A stretch of 64,000 bases of DNA, taken from contig NZ_JAHKPS010000012.1 in the NCBI RefSeq assembly GCF_018860565.1, forward strand, positions 1 through 64,000. The letters are read 5' to 3'. The stretch's first letter is position 1; the number at the start of each line of letters is the position of its first letter. Source of the DNA: Winogradskyella psychrotolerans (GTDB lineage: Bacteria; Bacteroidota; Bacteroidia; Flavobacteriales; Flavobacteriaceae). This document shows positions 50,729-60,600 of this stretch, one piece after another. A program made the position numbers and the translations under genes. The notes beneath the pieces are model-generated. The model saw nothing but the letters and a program-made list of their open reading frames with translations. It was not told the DNA's origin and searched no databases.

Positions 50729-52192
50729 ATGATTATGTCTAAAATTGTCATTCTTGGAGCCGGAATTTCTGGTCACGTTGCAGCAACGCATTTACGCAGA
50801 AAACTACCGAAAAAGCACGAAGTTATTGTAGTATCACCCAACAGTAATTACCAATGGGTTCCGTCTAACATTTGGGTGGGAATTGGTAGAATGAAATCTG
50901 AAAAAATCTATTTTCCGTTAGCGCCTTTATATAAAAAGAAAGGTATTGGTTATAAGCAAGCCAAAGCGATTTCCTTTTTTCCTGAAGGAGATGAAACCGA
51001 AGAGAAACCTTATGTTTTATCCAAATATGTGGTTGGAGAAAAGAAAGGACAACAAGAAAAAATAACATATGATTATTTGATTAATGCCACAGGACCAAAA
51101 CTTAATTTTGAAGCGACTGAAGGTTTAATTCCTGGTGAAAATAAAGCCTATTCTGTTTGTACATATTCACATGCGGACCATGCTTGGGAAGGTTTGAAAG
51201 CGCTAATTGAGCAAATGAAAGCTGGTAAAAAAGCTAAAATATTAATTGGTACAGGTCACGCAAAATCAACCTGTCAAGGTGCTGCTTTTGAGTATATATT
51301 AAATGTAGAACAAGAATTACGCCAGCACAATGTGCGTGATATGGCCGAAGTGACTTGGATTTCTAATGAATACCAATTAGGAGATTTTGGTATGGATGGT
51401 ATGTTAATGAGTTATGGAAGTTTAACGATGAAATCTCATGAAATGATTGAGATGATTTTTGAAGACCGAGACATTAAATGGATTTTAGGAGCAGGCGTTA
51501 ATAAAATTGAAGATGGCATAGCACATTACGAAAACCTTGAAGGCGAGCATAAATCAGAATCTTATGATTTTGCCATGTTAATTCCATCATTTTCTGGTCA
51601 TGGTTTCAAAGCTTATGATAAAAATGAAAACGACATCACAGAAAAACTCTTTAAAGGTTTTATGATTGTTGATGCAGATTACACACCAAAACCTTATGAA
51701 CAATGGTCTGTAAAGGATTGGCCGGAAACCTATCAAAATCCCAATTATAAAAACATTTTTGCACCAGGGATTGCGTTTGCTCCACCGCATTCCATTTCTA
51801 AACCACGAAAAAGTAAAAATGGAACCGATATTACACCAGCGCCACCAAGAACAGGAATGCCATCTGGTATCACGGCGAAGTTAGTAGCAGATAATATTAT
51901 AGACTCCATAAAGAGAGGAAAAGAGTCCTTAAGCCACAAAGGGTCTATGGGAAATATGGGAGCAGCATGTATTGCTTCAGCAGGTTTTGGATTGCTTAAT
52001 GGAAGTGGAGTTAGCATTACCACTTTTCCAATTGTTCCAGATTATGAAAAATATCCTAAAACACAAGGGCGTCAACTTGGTAAAACTTTTGGTGAAATTG
52101 GTTTAGCTGGTCACTGGTTAAAACTAGCTTTACACTATGCTTTTATTTATAAAGCTAAAATGCGACCATTTTGGTGGTTGATTCCTGAATAG
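50729..52192 (+). CDS. Sulfide:quinone oxidoreductase-like FAD flavoprotein
   Basis: This 487-residue protein has FAD-binding 'IVILGAGISGHVAATHLR' near the N-terminus; a second start at 50735 would remove two residues. 'YDYLINATGPKLNFEA' and the second dinucleotide segment 'KAKILIGTGHAKSTCQGAAF' follow. Cysteines in 'STCQGA' and 'GAACIASAG' fit the redox cysteines of SQR-type enzymes. The C-terminal amphipathic end ('HWLKLALHYAFIYKAKMRPFWWLIPE') would bind the membrane. It probably oxidises sulfide or another small reductant and passes electrons to menaquinone. A GTAAC-type site precedes it, and a microprotein gene follows 145 bp downstream. Confidence 0.82.
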   Translation: MIMSKIVILGAGISGHVAATHLRRKLPKKHEVIVVSPNSNYQWVPSNIWVGIGRMKSEKIYFPLAPLYKKKGIGYKQAKAISFFPEGDETEEKPYVLSKYVVGEKKGQQEKITYDYLINATGPKLNFEATEGLIPGENKAYSVCTYSHADHAWEGLKALIEQMKAGKKAKILIGTGHAKSTCQGAAFEYILNVEQELRQHNVRDMAEVTWISNEYQLGDFGMDGMLMSYGSLTMKSHEMIEMIFEDRDIKWILGAGVNKIEDGIAHYENLEGEHKSESYDFAMLIPSFSGHGFKAYDKNENDITEKLFKGFMIVDADYTPKPYEQWSVKDWPETYQNPNYKNIFAPGIAFAPPHSISKPRKSKNGTDITPAPPRTGMPSGITAKLVADNIIDSIKRGKESLSHKGSMGNMGAACIASAGFGLLNGSGVSITTFPIVPDYEKYPKTQGRQLGKTFGEIGLAGHWLKLALHYAFIYKAKMRPFWWLIPE

Positions 52193-52247
52193 GTTTTTTT
52201 AAAATTAGTGTGAGCTAATGAATTTGGAGTAAACACATAAGAGTAAT

Positions 52248-52263
52248 GTCCCCTCGAGGGGAC
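52248..52263. repeat. Perfect 16 bp GC-rich palindrome downstream of the SQR-like gene
   Basis: GTCCCCTCGAGGGGAC is fully self-complementary and is followed by TTTAGGGGTGTT. This looks like a dispersed Bacteroidota intergenic repeat. It stands out by GC content from the surrounding AT-rich DNA. Confidence 0.6.
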
Positions 52264-52337
52264 TTTAGGGGTGTTTTATTAATAGAGTAATCAAATATGT
52301 CAAGTCACAGAAATATAACCGTGAAAATTAAAATACT

Positions 52338-52475
52338 ATGACACAAAGAATTTCAAAATATCAAAGATTTAAAATGATGAATCCTATCATTCAGTTTTTC
52401 AAATTCATTTATTTAAGTATCAAAATAATGATAGTCGTCGCAGGAGGTCATGGTGGCACAAGAAACGTGAACTAA
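52338..52475 (+). CDS. 45-residue GGHGGTR microprotein, copy 1
   Basis: This 45-residue frame runs from ATG 52338 to TAA 52475. The protein begins 'MTQRISKYQRFKMMNP', continues with a hydrophobic helix of about 18 residues ('IIQFFKFIYLSIKIMIVVA') and ends 'GGHGGTRNVN'. The copy at 54881 is nearly identical in protein, with several synonymous differences, which shows selection on the protein. It lies downstream of the SQR-like gene on the same strand. It is probably a small membrane-associated protein. I recognise no named family. Confidence 0.75.
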   Translation: MTQRISKYQRFKMMNPIIQFFKFIYLSIKIMIVVAGGHGGTRNVN

Positions 52476-52541
52476 AATAATGATTAGAAATTAGTATGGG
52501 ATTAATGTCAAGAACTCGTCTATATAATGGTACAATAACTA

Positions 52542-53147
52542 CTAAATAGATGTGGATGTTACCATTTGAATACCCATAGCAATCATTTCTTTCTTTAGCG
52601 TTTCAAATACGTCCTTATTCAGTGCTTTTGAGGCATCTTCAATAAAAAAGCAATCAAAACCTTCTTTAACAGCATCGCGAGCTGAAAAATAAACACAGAT
52701 ATCCGCAGCTAAACCACATAGAAAAAGCTGTGTGGTTCCCTTTTCTTTTAAATAACCAGCCAATCCAGTTGATTTTAAATGGCCATTGTCATAAAAAGCA
52801 CTGTAACTATCAATAGTTTTGTTGGTTCCTTTTCTAAAAATAGCTTCAAATTTGTCAGTATTTAAATCCGGATGAAATGCTGCACCTGCAGTACCTTGCA
52901 CACAGTGATTTGGCCATAAAGTTTGTGGTTGCCCATCAATTTCAATTTCATCAAAGACAGATTTTTTATCATGATTACTAGCAAAACTGATATGGTCTTT
53001 AGGATGCCAATCTTGTGTGCCAATGACTAAATCAAATTGATCTTGAATCTTATTAATTACAGGAATAATTTGATCGCCGTTGGGAACCGGAAGAGAACCG
53101 TTTGGTGTGAAATCGTTCTGAACATCAATGATTAGTAGCGTTTTCAT
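52542..53147 (-). CDS. pncA: Nicotinamidase (PncA)
   Basis: This 201-residue cytosolic enzyme hydrolyses nicotinamide to nicotinate. The catalytic Asp is D8 in 'LLIIDVQNDF', metal ligands are in 'GTQDWHPKDHISFAS', the Lys is in 'AIFRKGTNK' and the catalytic Cys is in 'LCGLAADICVYFSARDA'. 'LWPNHCVQGTAGAAFHPDL' is also typical. It follows the nicotinate phosphoribosyltransferase gene on the same strand (43 bp gap), so together they form a Preiss-Handler NAD salvage pair. Confidence 0.94.
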   Translation of the reverse strand: MKTLLIIDVQNDFTPNGSLPVPNGDQIIPVINKIQDQFDLVIGTQDWHPKDHISFASNHDKKSVFDEIEIDGQPQTLWPNHCVQGTAGAAFHPDLNTDKFEAIFRKGTNKTIDSYSAFYDNGHLKSTGLAGYLKEKGTTQLFLCGLAADICVYFSARDAVKEGFDCFFIEDASKALNKDVFETLKKEMIAMGIQMVTSTSI

Positions 53148-53190
53148 GAGTAGAATTTAATTTTGAATGTATTTTTTAATATCGCTTAGT

Positions 53191-54588
53191 TTAGAATTTA
53201 TGCTTCTTAATTAAAGTGTCACGTTCTTTCTTGAGTGCAGAACTCAGTCCGATTTTGTAAATATGCGGATTCTGAAAACGTTTAAATTCATTAGGAAGTT
53301 GTTTTAAACGTGATTGCGAATATTTTGAAATTTCAGTAACCGATCGAGGCGGAACTATTCTTTTTCCATTTTTCATAACCTGTTCAAGTAAAGGCTCATG
53401 CTTAAATGAATTAAGGTCTAAACTTTTTGTCGTATCAAAAGGATGTTCCATTAATGTAACGTTATCTTCAGAAGAAAGCGTTACGGCATCGGCACCATAG
53501 AACATACCATTAACGTCTATCATTCGGTAAACTTGCTTTTTAAATGGAAGCGATATTTTAATAATATTTTCAGAAAGCTTGATTCTTGGTGTATCGTTAT
53601 ATTCTGCTAATTTATAAACACCGTCCATGGCAGCATCAGGTTTTCCGGTCACTAGATTTGTGCCAACACCAAAAATGTCAATGGACGCACCTTGTTCCTT
53701 CAAACTTTTTATAACATACTCATCCAATTGATTAGACGCAACAATTTTTACATAACTCAAATTCGCATCGTCAAGTATAGCGCGCGTTTTTTTAGATAAA
53801 TAGGCTAAATCACCACTGTCTAAACGCACACCTAACAAACGGTCGCCTAGTTTTTCCATTTCTTTGGCTACAGTAATAGCATTGGGTAGTCCACTTTTAA
53901 GGGTATTATAAGTGTCTATTAAGAAGACACAATTTTCTGGTCGCATTTTAGCAAAATCTCTAAAAGCTTGTAATTCTTCATCATAACTTTGAATAAAAGA
54001 ATGTGCCATAGTACCTGTAGAAGGAATATCGTAATCTTCGGCAGCTTTAACATTACTCGTACTGTCAAAACCACCAATGACTGCAGCTCTAGAGGCATAA
54101 TAGCCACCTGTAGCATGTGCACGACGTAAACCCATATCTAAGAGAATGCCATCTTTAGCGCTAAATCTTATTCGGCTAGCCTTTGTAGCAATCAAGGTCT
54201 GAAAATTAAGAATGTTTAGTAAAAGCGTCTCAATAATCTGAGCTTCTATAATATTCGCTTCCACTTGTAAAATAGGTCGGTTAGGAAATACAACATCACC
54301 TTCTTTACTTGAATAAATGTTTCCTTTAAAACGAAAATTCTTTAAATAATTTAAAAAATCACTTTCAAACCCTTTTTGTTCTAAATATGAAATATCTGAT
54401 GAAGAGAACTCGAGTGTTTCAAGAATATCTAAGACATCTTCTAATCCTGCAAAAATGGAATACCCACTTTTAAAAGGATTATGTCTAAAATAATAATCGA
54501 AGACGGCTCGTCCATTGGGTTTAGTGCCAAAATAAACTTGAGCCATTGTAATTTGATAGAGATCGGTATATGCAGCAGTAATATTCAT
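53191..54588 (-). CDS. pncB: Nicotinate phosphoribosyltransferase
   Basis: This 465-residue enzyme converts nicotinate and PRPP to nicotinate mononucleotide. Signatures are 'TDLYQITMAQVYF' at the start, 'GGFDSTSNVKAAEDYDIPSTGTMAHSF' with the phosphohistidine type His, 'FLIDTYNTLKSGLPNAI', 'LGVRLDSGDLAYLSKK' and 'IFGVGTNLVTG'. Length is normal. It is upstream of pncA in the same direction. Both genes sit between the two microprotein copies but on the opposite strand. Confidence 0.94.
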   Translation of the reverse strand: MNITAAYTDLYQITMAQVYFGTKPNGRAVFDYYFRHNPFKSGYSIFAGLEDVLDILETLEFSSSDISYLEQKGFESDFLNYLKNFRFKGNIYSSKEGDVVFPNRPILQVEANIIEAQIIETLLLNILNFQTLIATKASRIRFSAKDGILLDMGLRRAHATGGYYASRAAVIGGFDSTSNVKAAEDYDIPSTGTMAHSFIQSYDEELQAFRDFAKMRPENCVFLIDTYNTLKSGLPNAITVAKEMEKLGDRLLGVRLDSGDLAYLSKKTRAILDDANLSYVKIVASNQLDEYVIKSLKEQGASIDIFGVGTNLVTGKPDAAMDGVYKLAEYNDTPRIKLSENIIKISLPFKKQVYRMIDVNGMFYGADAVTLSSEDNVTLMEHPFDTTKSLDLNSFKHEPLLEQVMKNGKRIVPPRSVTEISKYSQSRLKQLPNEFKRFQNPHIYKIGLSSALKKERDTLIKKHKF

Positions 54589-54766
54589 GAGAATTTTGGA
54601 TTATATCTTTACAAGATATCCAAAATGAAAAGATGTCTTGTTGAGAATTTTGAAAAATTAAAGGGAATAAATTTAAGGATATTTTACCACTCGGAAAGGG
54701 AAGACCTAAGAAAGATTGTATTTGTTTATTAAAAAAAATGATTTAATCGTAATTCATTTTTGCTAA

Positions 54767-54780
54767 GTAACATTAGTTAC
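54767..54780 (+). promoter_or_regulatory. GTAAC-N4-GTTAC palindrome upstream of microprotein copy 2
   Basis: GTAACATTAGTTAC is identical over 14 bases to the site at 33101. It is centred about 107 bp before the microprotein start at 54881. Confidence 0.65.
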
Positions 54781-54880
54781 CAAGTATTACTATATGTTGA
54801 CTTACTTTTGTAATATAAAATGGGTTTTGTTCGGCTTAATTAGAATTAAAAGCTTTGATTTTACGAACAGCCAGGTTAGT

Positions 54881-55018
54881 ATGACACAAAGAATTTCAAA
54901 ATATCAAAGATTTAAAATGATGAATCCTGTCATTCAGTTTTTCAAATTCATTTATTTAAGTATAAAAATAATGTTAGTTGTAGCTGGAGGGCATGGAGGC
55001 ACAAGAAAAGTTAGCTGA
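54881..55018 (+). CDS. 45-residue GGHGGTR microprotein, copy 2
   Basis: The frame runs from ATG 54881 to TGA 55018. An in-frame ATG at 54794 would add 29 residues, but copy 1 has no such extension, so I choose 54881. The protein begins 'MTQRISKYQRFKMMNP', with a hydrophobic helix 'VIQFFKFIYLSIKIMLVVA' and the end 'GGHGGTRKVS'. It has its own GTAAC-N4-GTTAC palindrome upstream and its own terminator at 55051-55085, so it is an independently transcribed single-gene unit in the proposed redox regulon. Its function is unknown. Confidence 0.78.
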   Translation: MTQRISKYQRFKMMNPVIQFFKFIYLSIKIMLVVAGGHGGTRKVS

Positions 55019-55050
55019 TGTGGTTATCAGTTTTTTTTGGTTGGTTAGTA

Positions 55051-55085
55051 AAAGGGCATTTATAAGGATTTATAAATGCCTTTTT
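55051..55085 (+). terminator. Terminator after microprotein copy 2
   Basis: GGCATTTATA and TATAAATGCC form a 10 bp stem with a 6-base loop followed by TTTTT. It separates the microprotein from the efflux operon. Confidence 0.85.
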
Positions 55086-55090
55086 CGTTG

Positions 55091-55104
55091 GTAACCTTTG
55101 TTAC
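55091..55104 (+). promoter_or_regulatory. GTAAC-N4-GTTAC palindrome upstream of the TolC-RND operon
   Basis: GTAACCTTTGTTAC is a perfect palindrome centred about 53 bp before the TolC-family gene start. Confidence 0.65.
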
Positions 55105-55150
55105 TAACTTCTGATTTTACCTAATGTACATTTGTACTATAAATTAATAA

Positions 55151-56461
55151 TTGATGAAAAAACATATTTATATACCACTATTACTTTTCGCGTTTACGAT
55201 GTCCGTGAAGGCTCAAGATGCAGTGTCTATAACAAAAACTGAGGTCTTAAGTAGAGTTTCAGAAAATAATACAAGTATAAAGATTTCTGAAGAGGAGTTT
55301 AAACAAGCGAAAGCCGATTTTAGACAAACCAATGCAGTGTTTTTACCTAACATTACAGCAAGTCATACCGCAATAGCAACTACGAATCCGTTAATGGCTT
55401 TTGGTTCTAAGTTGAATCAAGAAATATTAACGCAAAACGATTTTAATCCTGCATTATTAAACGATCCTTCGCAGATTGAAAACTACGCGACAAAATTCGA
55501 AATTCAACAACCATTAATCAATTTTGATGGTCTGTATCAACGTAAAGCAGCCAAATCTAAAATGGAAGCCATGTCTTTAAAGACAGAACGTACACAAGAT
55601 TACTTAGCGTTTGAGGTTGAAAAAGCCTATATGCAATTACAATTAGCGTACAAGGCAGTTGATGTTTTAGAAAAAGCATTAGAAGCGGCAAATGCTAACA
55701 AGAAATTAGCAGATAATAGTTTAAAACAAGGCTATTTACAACGTGCAGATGTGTTGAATGTTGAAGTTCGAGTAACGGAAGTTCAGAATCAGTTGCAATC
55801 TGCAAAAAGTAATGTGCAGAATGCCTCTAACTACTTATCGTTTTTAATGAATGATGAGACGTATGTGATTTACACACCAACAGATGAGTTAACGGTTTCA
55901 ACTATTGCAATGGAAGATAAATCTATTTCTGAAAATCGTTCGGATATTAAAGCCATGGAATTGGCTTCAAAGGCTTATGAAGCTATGAATAAGGCTGATA
56001 AAATGGCATTCTTACCAAGATTAAATGCATTTGGAAGTTACGAGTTGTATGACGACCAGATTTTTCAAGCGGATGCCAATGGTTATTTGTTTGGGGCACA
56101 ATTAAGCTGGGATATTTTTCAAGGCTCTAAACGCTTTGGGAAAGCACAAAAAAGTAAATCAGAATTCGAAAAATCAAAACTAGAATACAAGCAATATGTG
56201 TCTCAAAGTAATTTGGAATTAAACAAAGCAAAGCGCGCTTTTATCGATGCAGAAAATAAATTAGCATTAAACACTTTAGCCTTAGAGCAATCTGAAGAGT
56301 CTTTAAGAATAAGAACCAATAGATTTAAAGAAGGGTTAGAAAAAACGTCTGATTTATTAATCGCAGAAACACAATACGCCCAAAAGCAATTAGAATATTA
56401 CCAAACCATTTTCGAATACAATTACGCACAAGCCTATTTAGAATTTTTAACCAAAGAATAA
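55151..56461 (+). CDS. TolC-family outer-membrane efflux channel (RND operon)
   Basis: This 436-residue protein has a signal peptide (MMKKHIYIPLLLFAFTMSVKAQ). TolC coils are seen in 'FKQAKADFRQTNAVFLPNITASH' and 'LELNKAKRAFIDAENKLALNTLALEQSEESLRI'. 'LRWDIF'-like 'QLSWDIFQGSKRFGKAQ' marks the second repeat. It is the first gene of an RND operon with adaptor and permease. The upstream palindrome suggests redox control. It is only distantly similar to the TolC gene at 43000. Confidence 0.9.
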   Translation: MMKKHIYIPLLLFAFTMSVKAQDAVSITKTEVLSRVSENNTSIKISEEEFKQAKADFRQTNAVFLPNITASHTAIATTNPLMAFGSKLNQEILTQNDFNPALLNDPSQIENYATKFEIQQPLINFDGLYQRKAAKSKMEAMSLKTERTQDYLAFEVEKAYMQLQLAYKAVDVLEKALEAANANKKLADNSLKQGYLQRADVLNVEVRVTEVQNQLQSAKSNVQNASNYLSFLMNDETYVIYTPTDELTVSTIAMEDKSISENRSDIKAMELASKAYEAMNKADKMAFLPRLNAFGSYELYDDQIFQADANGYLFGAQLSWDIFQGSKRFGKAQKSKSEFEKSKLEYKQYVSQSNLELNKAKRAFIDAENKLALNTLALEQSEESLRIRTNRFKEGLEKTSDLLIAETQYAQKQLEYYQTIFEYNYAQAYLEFLTKE

Positions 56462-56515
56462 TTTTTTCTACAAAGTTTCTAAAACCTTGTAGGTATTAAA
56501 ATAAAAACAATCAAA

Positions 56516-57592
56516 ATGAAAAAAACATATACAATTCTAACATTTTCCTTAGCCTTATTACTAGCGAGTTGCGGAAGTGAAGACAAAAAGCCAATTACCG
56601 ATAATTTACCTGCAATTACGGTAAAAACGAGTCAGGTAGAAGCCAATACGAATAGTCCGTTTTTGGCTGTAAGTGGAAAAATTCAAGCCGTGAATAGTGC
56701 TGATTTAAGCACTAGAATGATGGGTTACGTTAATAAAGTACATGCTAATGTTGGAGATAAAGTAAATAAAGGTCAATTATTAGTGTCTATAAATAATGCC
56801 GATTTACAAGCCAAACGGGCACAAGTCAATGCCGGAATTACAGAAGCTACGGCTGCCTTCAATAACGCACAAAAAGATTACAACCGTTTTAAAAACTTGT
56901 TTGCAGATAACAGTGCATCACAAAAAGAGATGGATGATATGACAGCAAATTATGAAATGGCAAAAGCACGATTAGAATCGGCTAACCAAATGAAAAACGA
57001 AATCAATGCGCAGTTCACATACAGTAATATTACGGCACCTTTTAACGGAACTATTACAAGTAAAAATGTAGAAGCTGGTGATATGGCAAATCCAGGAGCA
57101 CCATTAATAAGCATTGAAACACCAGGACATTTTGAAGTGATGGCTATGGTACCAGAATCTGAAATTTCTCAGATAAAAAAAGGAACTACTGTTGACGTGT
57201 TGGTGAAATCAATTAATCAAACCTTAAAAGGAAAAGTAGCTGAAGTAAGTACATCTGCCAAAAACACAGGTGGACAATATTTAGTAAAAATAGATTTAGA
57301 TAAAACAGAGGCTACTATTTTATCAGGAATGTTTACAACCGTACAATTTCCTGTAGAAAGAAAAGCAGCGACAGCAATGGTTTTAATTCCAAGTGATGTT
57401 ATTATAACAAACGGACAATTATCTGGTGTGTATACCGTAAGTCAAAGTAATACAGCATTATTAAGGTGGTTGCGTTTAGGAAGAACCTTTGGAGACCAAG
57501 TAGAAGTATTATCGGGTTTAAATGCAGATGAGGCTTATATTGTATCAGCAGAAGGAAAGCTATACAATGGTGCAAAAATTTCAATTCAATAA
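56516..57592 (+). CDS. RND efflux periplasmic adaptor lipoprotein
   Basis: This 358-residue protein has lipobox 'LLASC' (Cys19). The lipoyl-like halves are 'VHANVGDKVNKGQLLVSINNADL' and 'YSNITAPFNGTITSKNVEAGDM', with a coiled coil between them (about 100-160) and a beta-barrel and membrane-proximal domain at the C-terminus. It connects the RND pump with TolC. It lies 54 bp after the TolC gene and 10 bp before the pump gene. Confidence 0.92.
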   Translation: MKKTYTILTFSLALLLASCGSEDKKPITDNLPAITVKTSQVEANTNSPFLAVSGKIQAVNSADLSTRMMGYVNKVHANVGDKVNKGQLLVSINNADLQAKRAQVNAGITEATAAFNNAQKDYNRFKNLFADNSASQKEMDDMTANYEMAKARLESANQMKNEINAQFTYSNITAPFNGTITSKNVEAGDMANPGAPLISIETPGHFEVMAMVPESEISQIKKGTTVDVLVKSINQTLKGKVAEVSTSAKNTGGQYLVKIDLDKTEATILSGMFTTVQFPVERKAATAMVLIPSDVIITNGQLSGVYTVSQSNTALLRWLRLGRTFGDQVEVLSGLNADEAYIVSAEGKLYNGAKISIQ

Positions 57593-57602
57593 TTAGATTA
57601 TT

Positions 57603-60600
57603 ATGAAAGAAGGAATCGCAGGTAAAATCGCCAAAGTCTTTATGCAATCGAAGCTTACAGTGCTTTTGATGATTGTATTTATGGTGGTTGGTGTATATAG
57701 TTCGTTTTTAATTCCGCGTGAAGAAGAACCACAAATCGACGTGCCAATGGCAGACATTTTTGTGGGTTATCCAGGAGCAAGTCCAACGGAAGTAGAATCG
57801 CGTGTCATTAAACCTTTAGAGCAATTAATATCGAATATTAAAGGTGTAGAATATGTGTATTCAACCTCTATGAAAGAACAAGGCATGGTCATTGTTCAGT
57901 TTTATGTGGGTGAAGATATTGAGCGTTCGTTTGTAAAATTATACAACGAAATTAACAAACACATGGACCAAATGCCAGCTGGTGTAACGTTTCCATTAGT
58001 AAAAACACGTGCTATTGACGATGTGCCAATGTTAGGATTGACCTTATGGAGCGAGAATTATGACGATTACCAGTTAAACCAAATGGCTCAAGAATTAGAG
58101 GCTGAGATTAAGAAGGTAAATGATGTGGCAATTACACATAAAATTGGAGGAAGAGACCGTCAGTTACGTGTGGTTTTAGATAAGGATAAATTAGCAGCGA
58201 GCGGATTAGATTTCTTGTCGGTGTCTGAAATGATTAAAGCCAACAACAGCCAATTAAGTGCTGGAAGTTTTGATAAAAGTGACACGGAGTTTTTGGTAAA
58301 TACAGGTAAGTTCTTAGCCTCAGTAACTGATGTTGAAAATTTAGTGGTTGGTGTACAACAAAATCAGCCAATTTATTTAAAACAAGTGGCTAACATTATC
58401 GACGGTCCAGAAGTGCCACAGAATTATGTGAGTTTAGGCTTTGGAAAAGGAGGCGAAAAATCAGCTGAGTACAAGTCAGAATATCCTGCAGTTACCATTT
58501 CTGTTGCCAAACGAAAAGGTGCAGATGCCATGAAAATCGCGGAAGTGATTATAGATAAAGTAGATCATTTACGAGCAACTTTAATTCCAGATGATGTTCA
58601 TGTAGAAATTACAAGAAACTACGGAGAAACCGCATCTCATAAAGTGTCAGAATTACTGTTACACCTTATCGGTTCTATCTTTGCAGTAACGATTGTAGTA
58701 ATGTTAGCCATGGGCTGGCGAGGTGGATTGGTCGTATTTTTATCAGTACCAATTACGTTTGCTTTAACCTTGTTGAGTTACTACATGATGGATTATACGC
58801 TTAACCGAATTACGTTATTCGCATTAGTATTCGTAACAGGAATCGTCGTCGATGACTCTATTATTATTGCCGAAAACATGCATAGGCATTTCAAAATGAA
58901 ACGCTTACCATTTAAACAAGCCGCTTTATACGCCATTAACGAAGTTGGTAATCCAACCATCTTAGCGACATTTACGGTGATTGCTTCGGTATTACCAATG
59001 GCTTTTGTGTCTGGATTAATGGGACCGTATATGGCACCAATGCCAATTGGAGCATCAATTGCTATGATTTTATCGCTATTTGTAGCTTTAACCATTACGC
59101 CTTATTTGGGTTATATTTTCTTAAGAGAGAAAGATAAAAAAGGAGCGGAGGAGAAGCCTGAAAAAGCAGTAGAGGACACACTGATTTATAGAATTTACAA
59201 CAAATTTGAAAGACCGCTTTTAGAAAGTAAAGGAAAACGTTGGTTGTTTTTATTAGGAACGTTTGCTGTCTTATTAGGAACGATGGCCTTATTTTTTACC
59301 AATTCGGTTGCTGTAAAAATGCTGCCTTTTGATAACAAGAATGAGTTTCAGGTGGTGATTGATATGCCAGAAGGTACAACTTTAGAACGCACAGGTGTTG
59401 TAGCTCAAGAGATTTCTCAGTATTTATCGACCCGACCAGAAGTAGTGAATTATCAAAACTATGTTGGGACGTCTGCACCAATTACTTTTAATGGTTTAGT
59501 ACGTCATTACGATTTACGTGGTGGCTCTAATATGGCAGATATTCAAGTAAATTTATTATCTAAAGAAGACCGTTCAGCGCAAAGTCATGATATCGCTAAA
59601 TTATTGCGTCCAGATATTCAGAAGATTGCTTCAAAATACAATGCGAATGTGAAGTTGGTTGAAGTGCCACCAGGACCACCTGTATTATCAACTATTGTTG
59701 CCGAAATTTATGGACCTGATTATGAAGAACAAATTAAAGTTGCAAACCACGTTCAAGATATCTTAAAGAACACAACTGATGTGGTTGATATTGATTGGAT
59801 GGTTGAAGATGATCAAACCGAATATCAATTCGATATCAATAAAGAGAAAGCCATGTTATATGGTGTAGCACCACAGCAAATAGCGTATACTATGAACATG
59901 GCGTTATCTAATAGAGCTATCACTAATTTATATGATGAAGATGCAGTTAGCCAAGTAGGCTTAGTATTAGCTTTAGATGAAAAAGAAAAATCGACGATTA
60001 CGGATATTTCACAATTAAAAGTGAAATCGAAACAAGGCCATATGGTGCCAATTGCCGATTTGGTAACGATTAGTGAAACAACTGCGGCAAAAAGTATCTA
60101 TCGAAAAAATCAAAAACGTGTGGTGCATGTCATGGCAGATATGGCTGGAGATTTAGAAAGTCCTGCGTATGCCATTTTAGGCATGGAAGAAAAATTAAAA
60201 GATATTCCATTACCACAAGGTTTTGAGATCAATGAAATGTACTTAGGGCAACCAGAATTTGAAGATGATTATACCGTAAAATGGGATGGTGAATGGCAAA
60301 TTACATTAGAAGTCTTTAGAGATTTAGGAATTGCCTTTTTAGGTGCTATTATATTGATTTACATATTAATTGTCGGCTGGTTTCAAAACTTTAAAGCACC
60401 AATTGTTATGATGGTTGCGATCCCATTATCCTTAATCGGAATAATTTTAGGCCATTGGTTGATGGGAGCATTCTTTACTGCCACTTCATTTATTGGTATG
60501 ATTGCTTTAGCCGGCATTATGGTAAGAAACTCAGTATTACTGATTGATTTTATCAACTTAAGAACAGCAGAAGGCGTACCGTTAAAACAAGCCGCAATTG

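Noticed and set aside
54794..54880. Upstream ATG that would extend microprotein copy 2 by 29 residues
   Set aside because: Copy 1 has no corresponding extension, and similarity between copies begins exactly at MTQRISKYQ.
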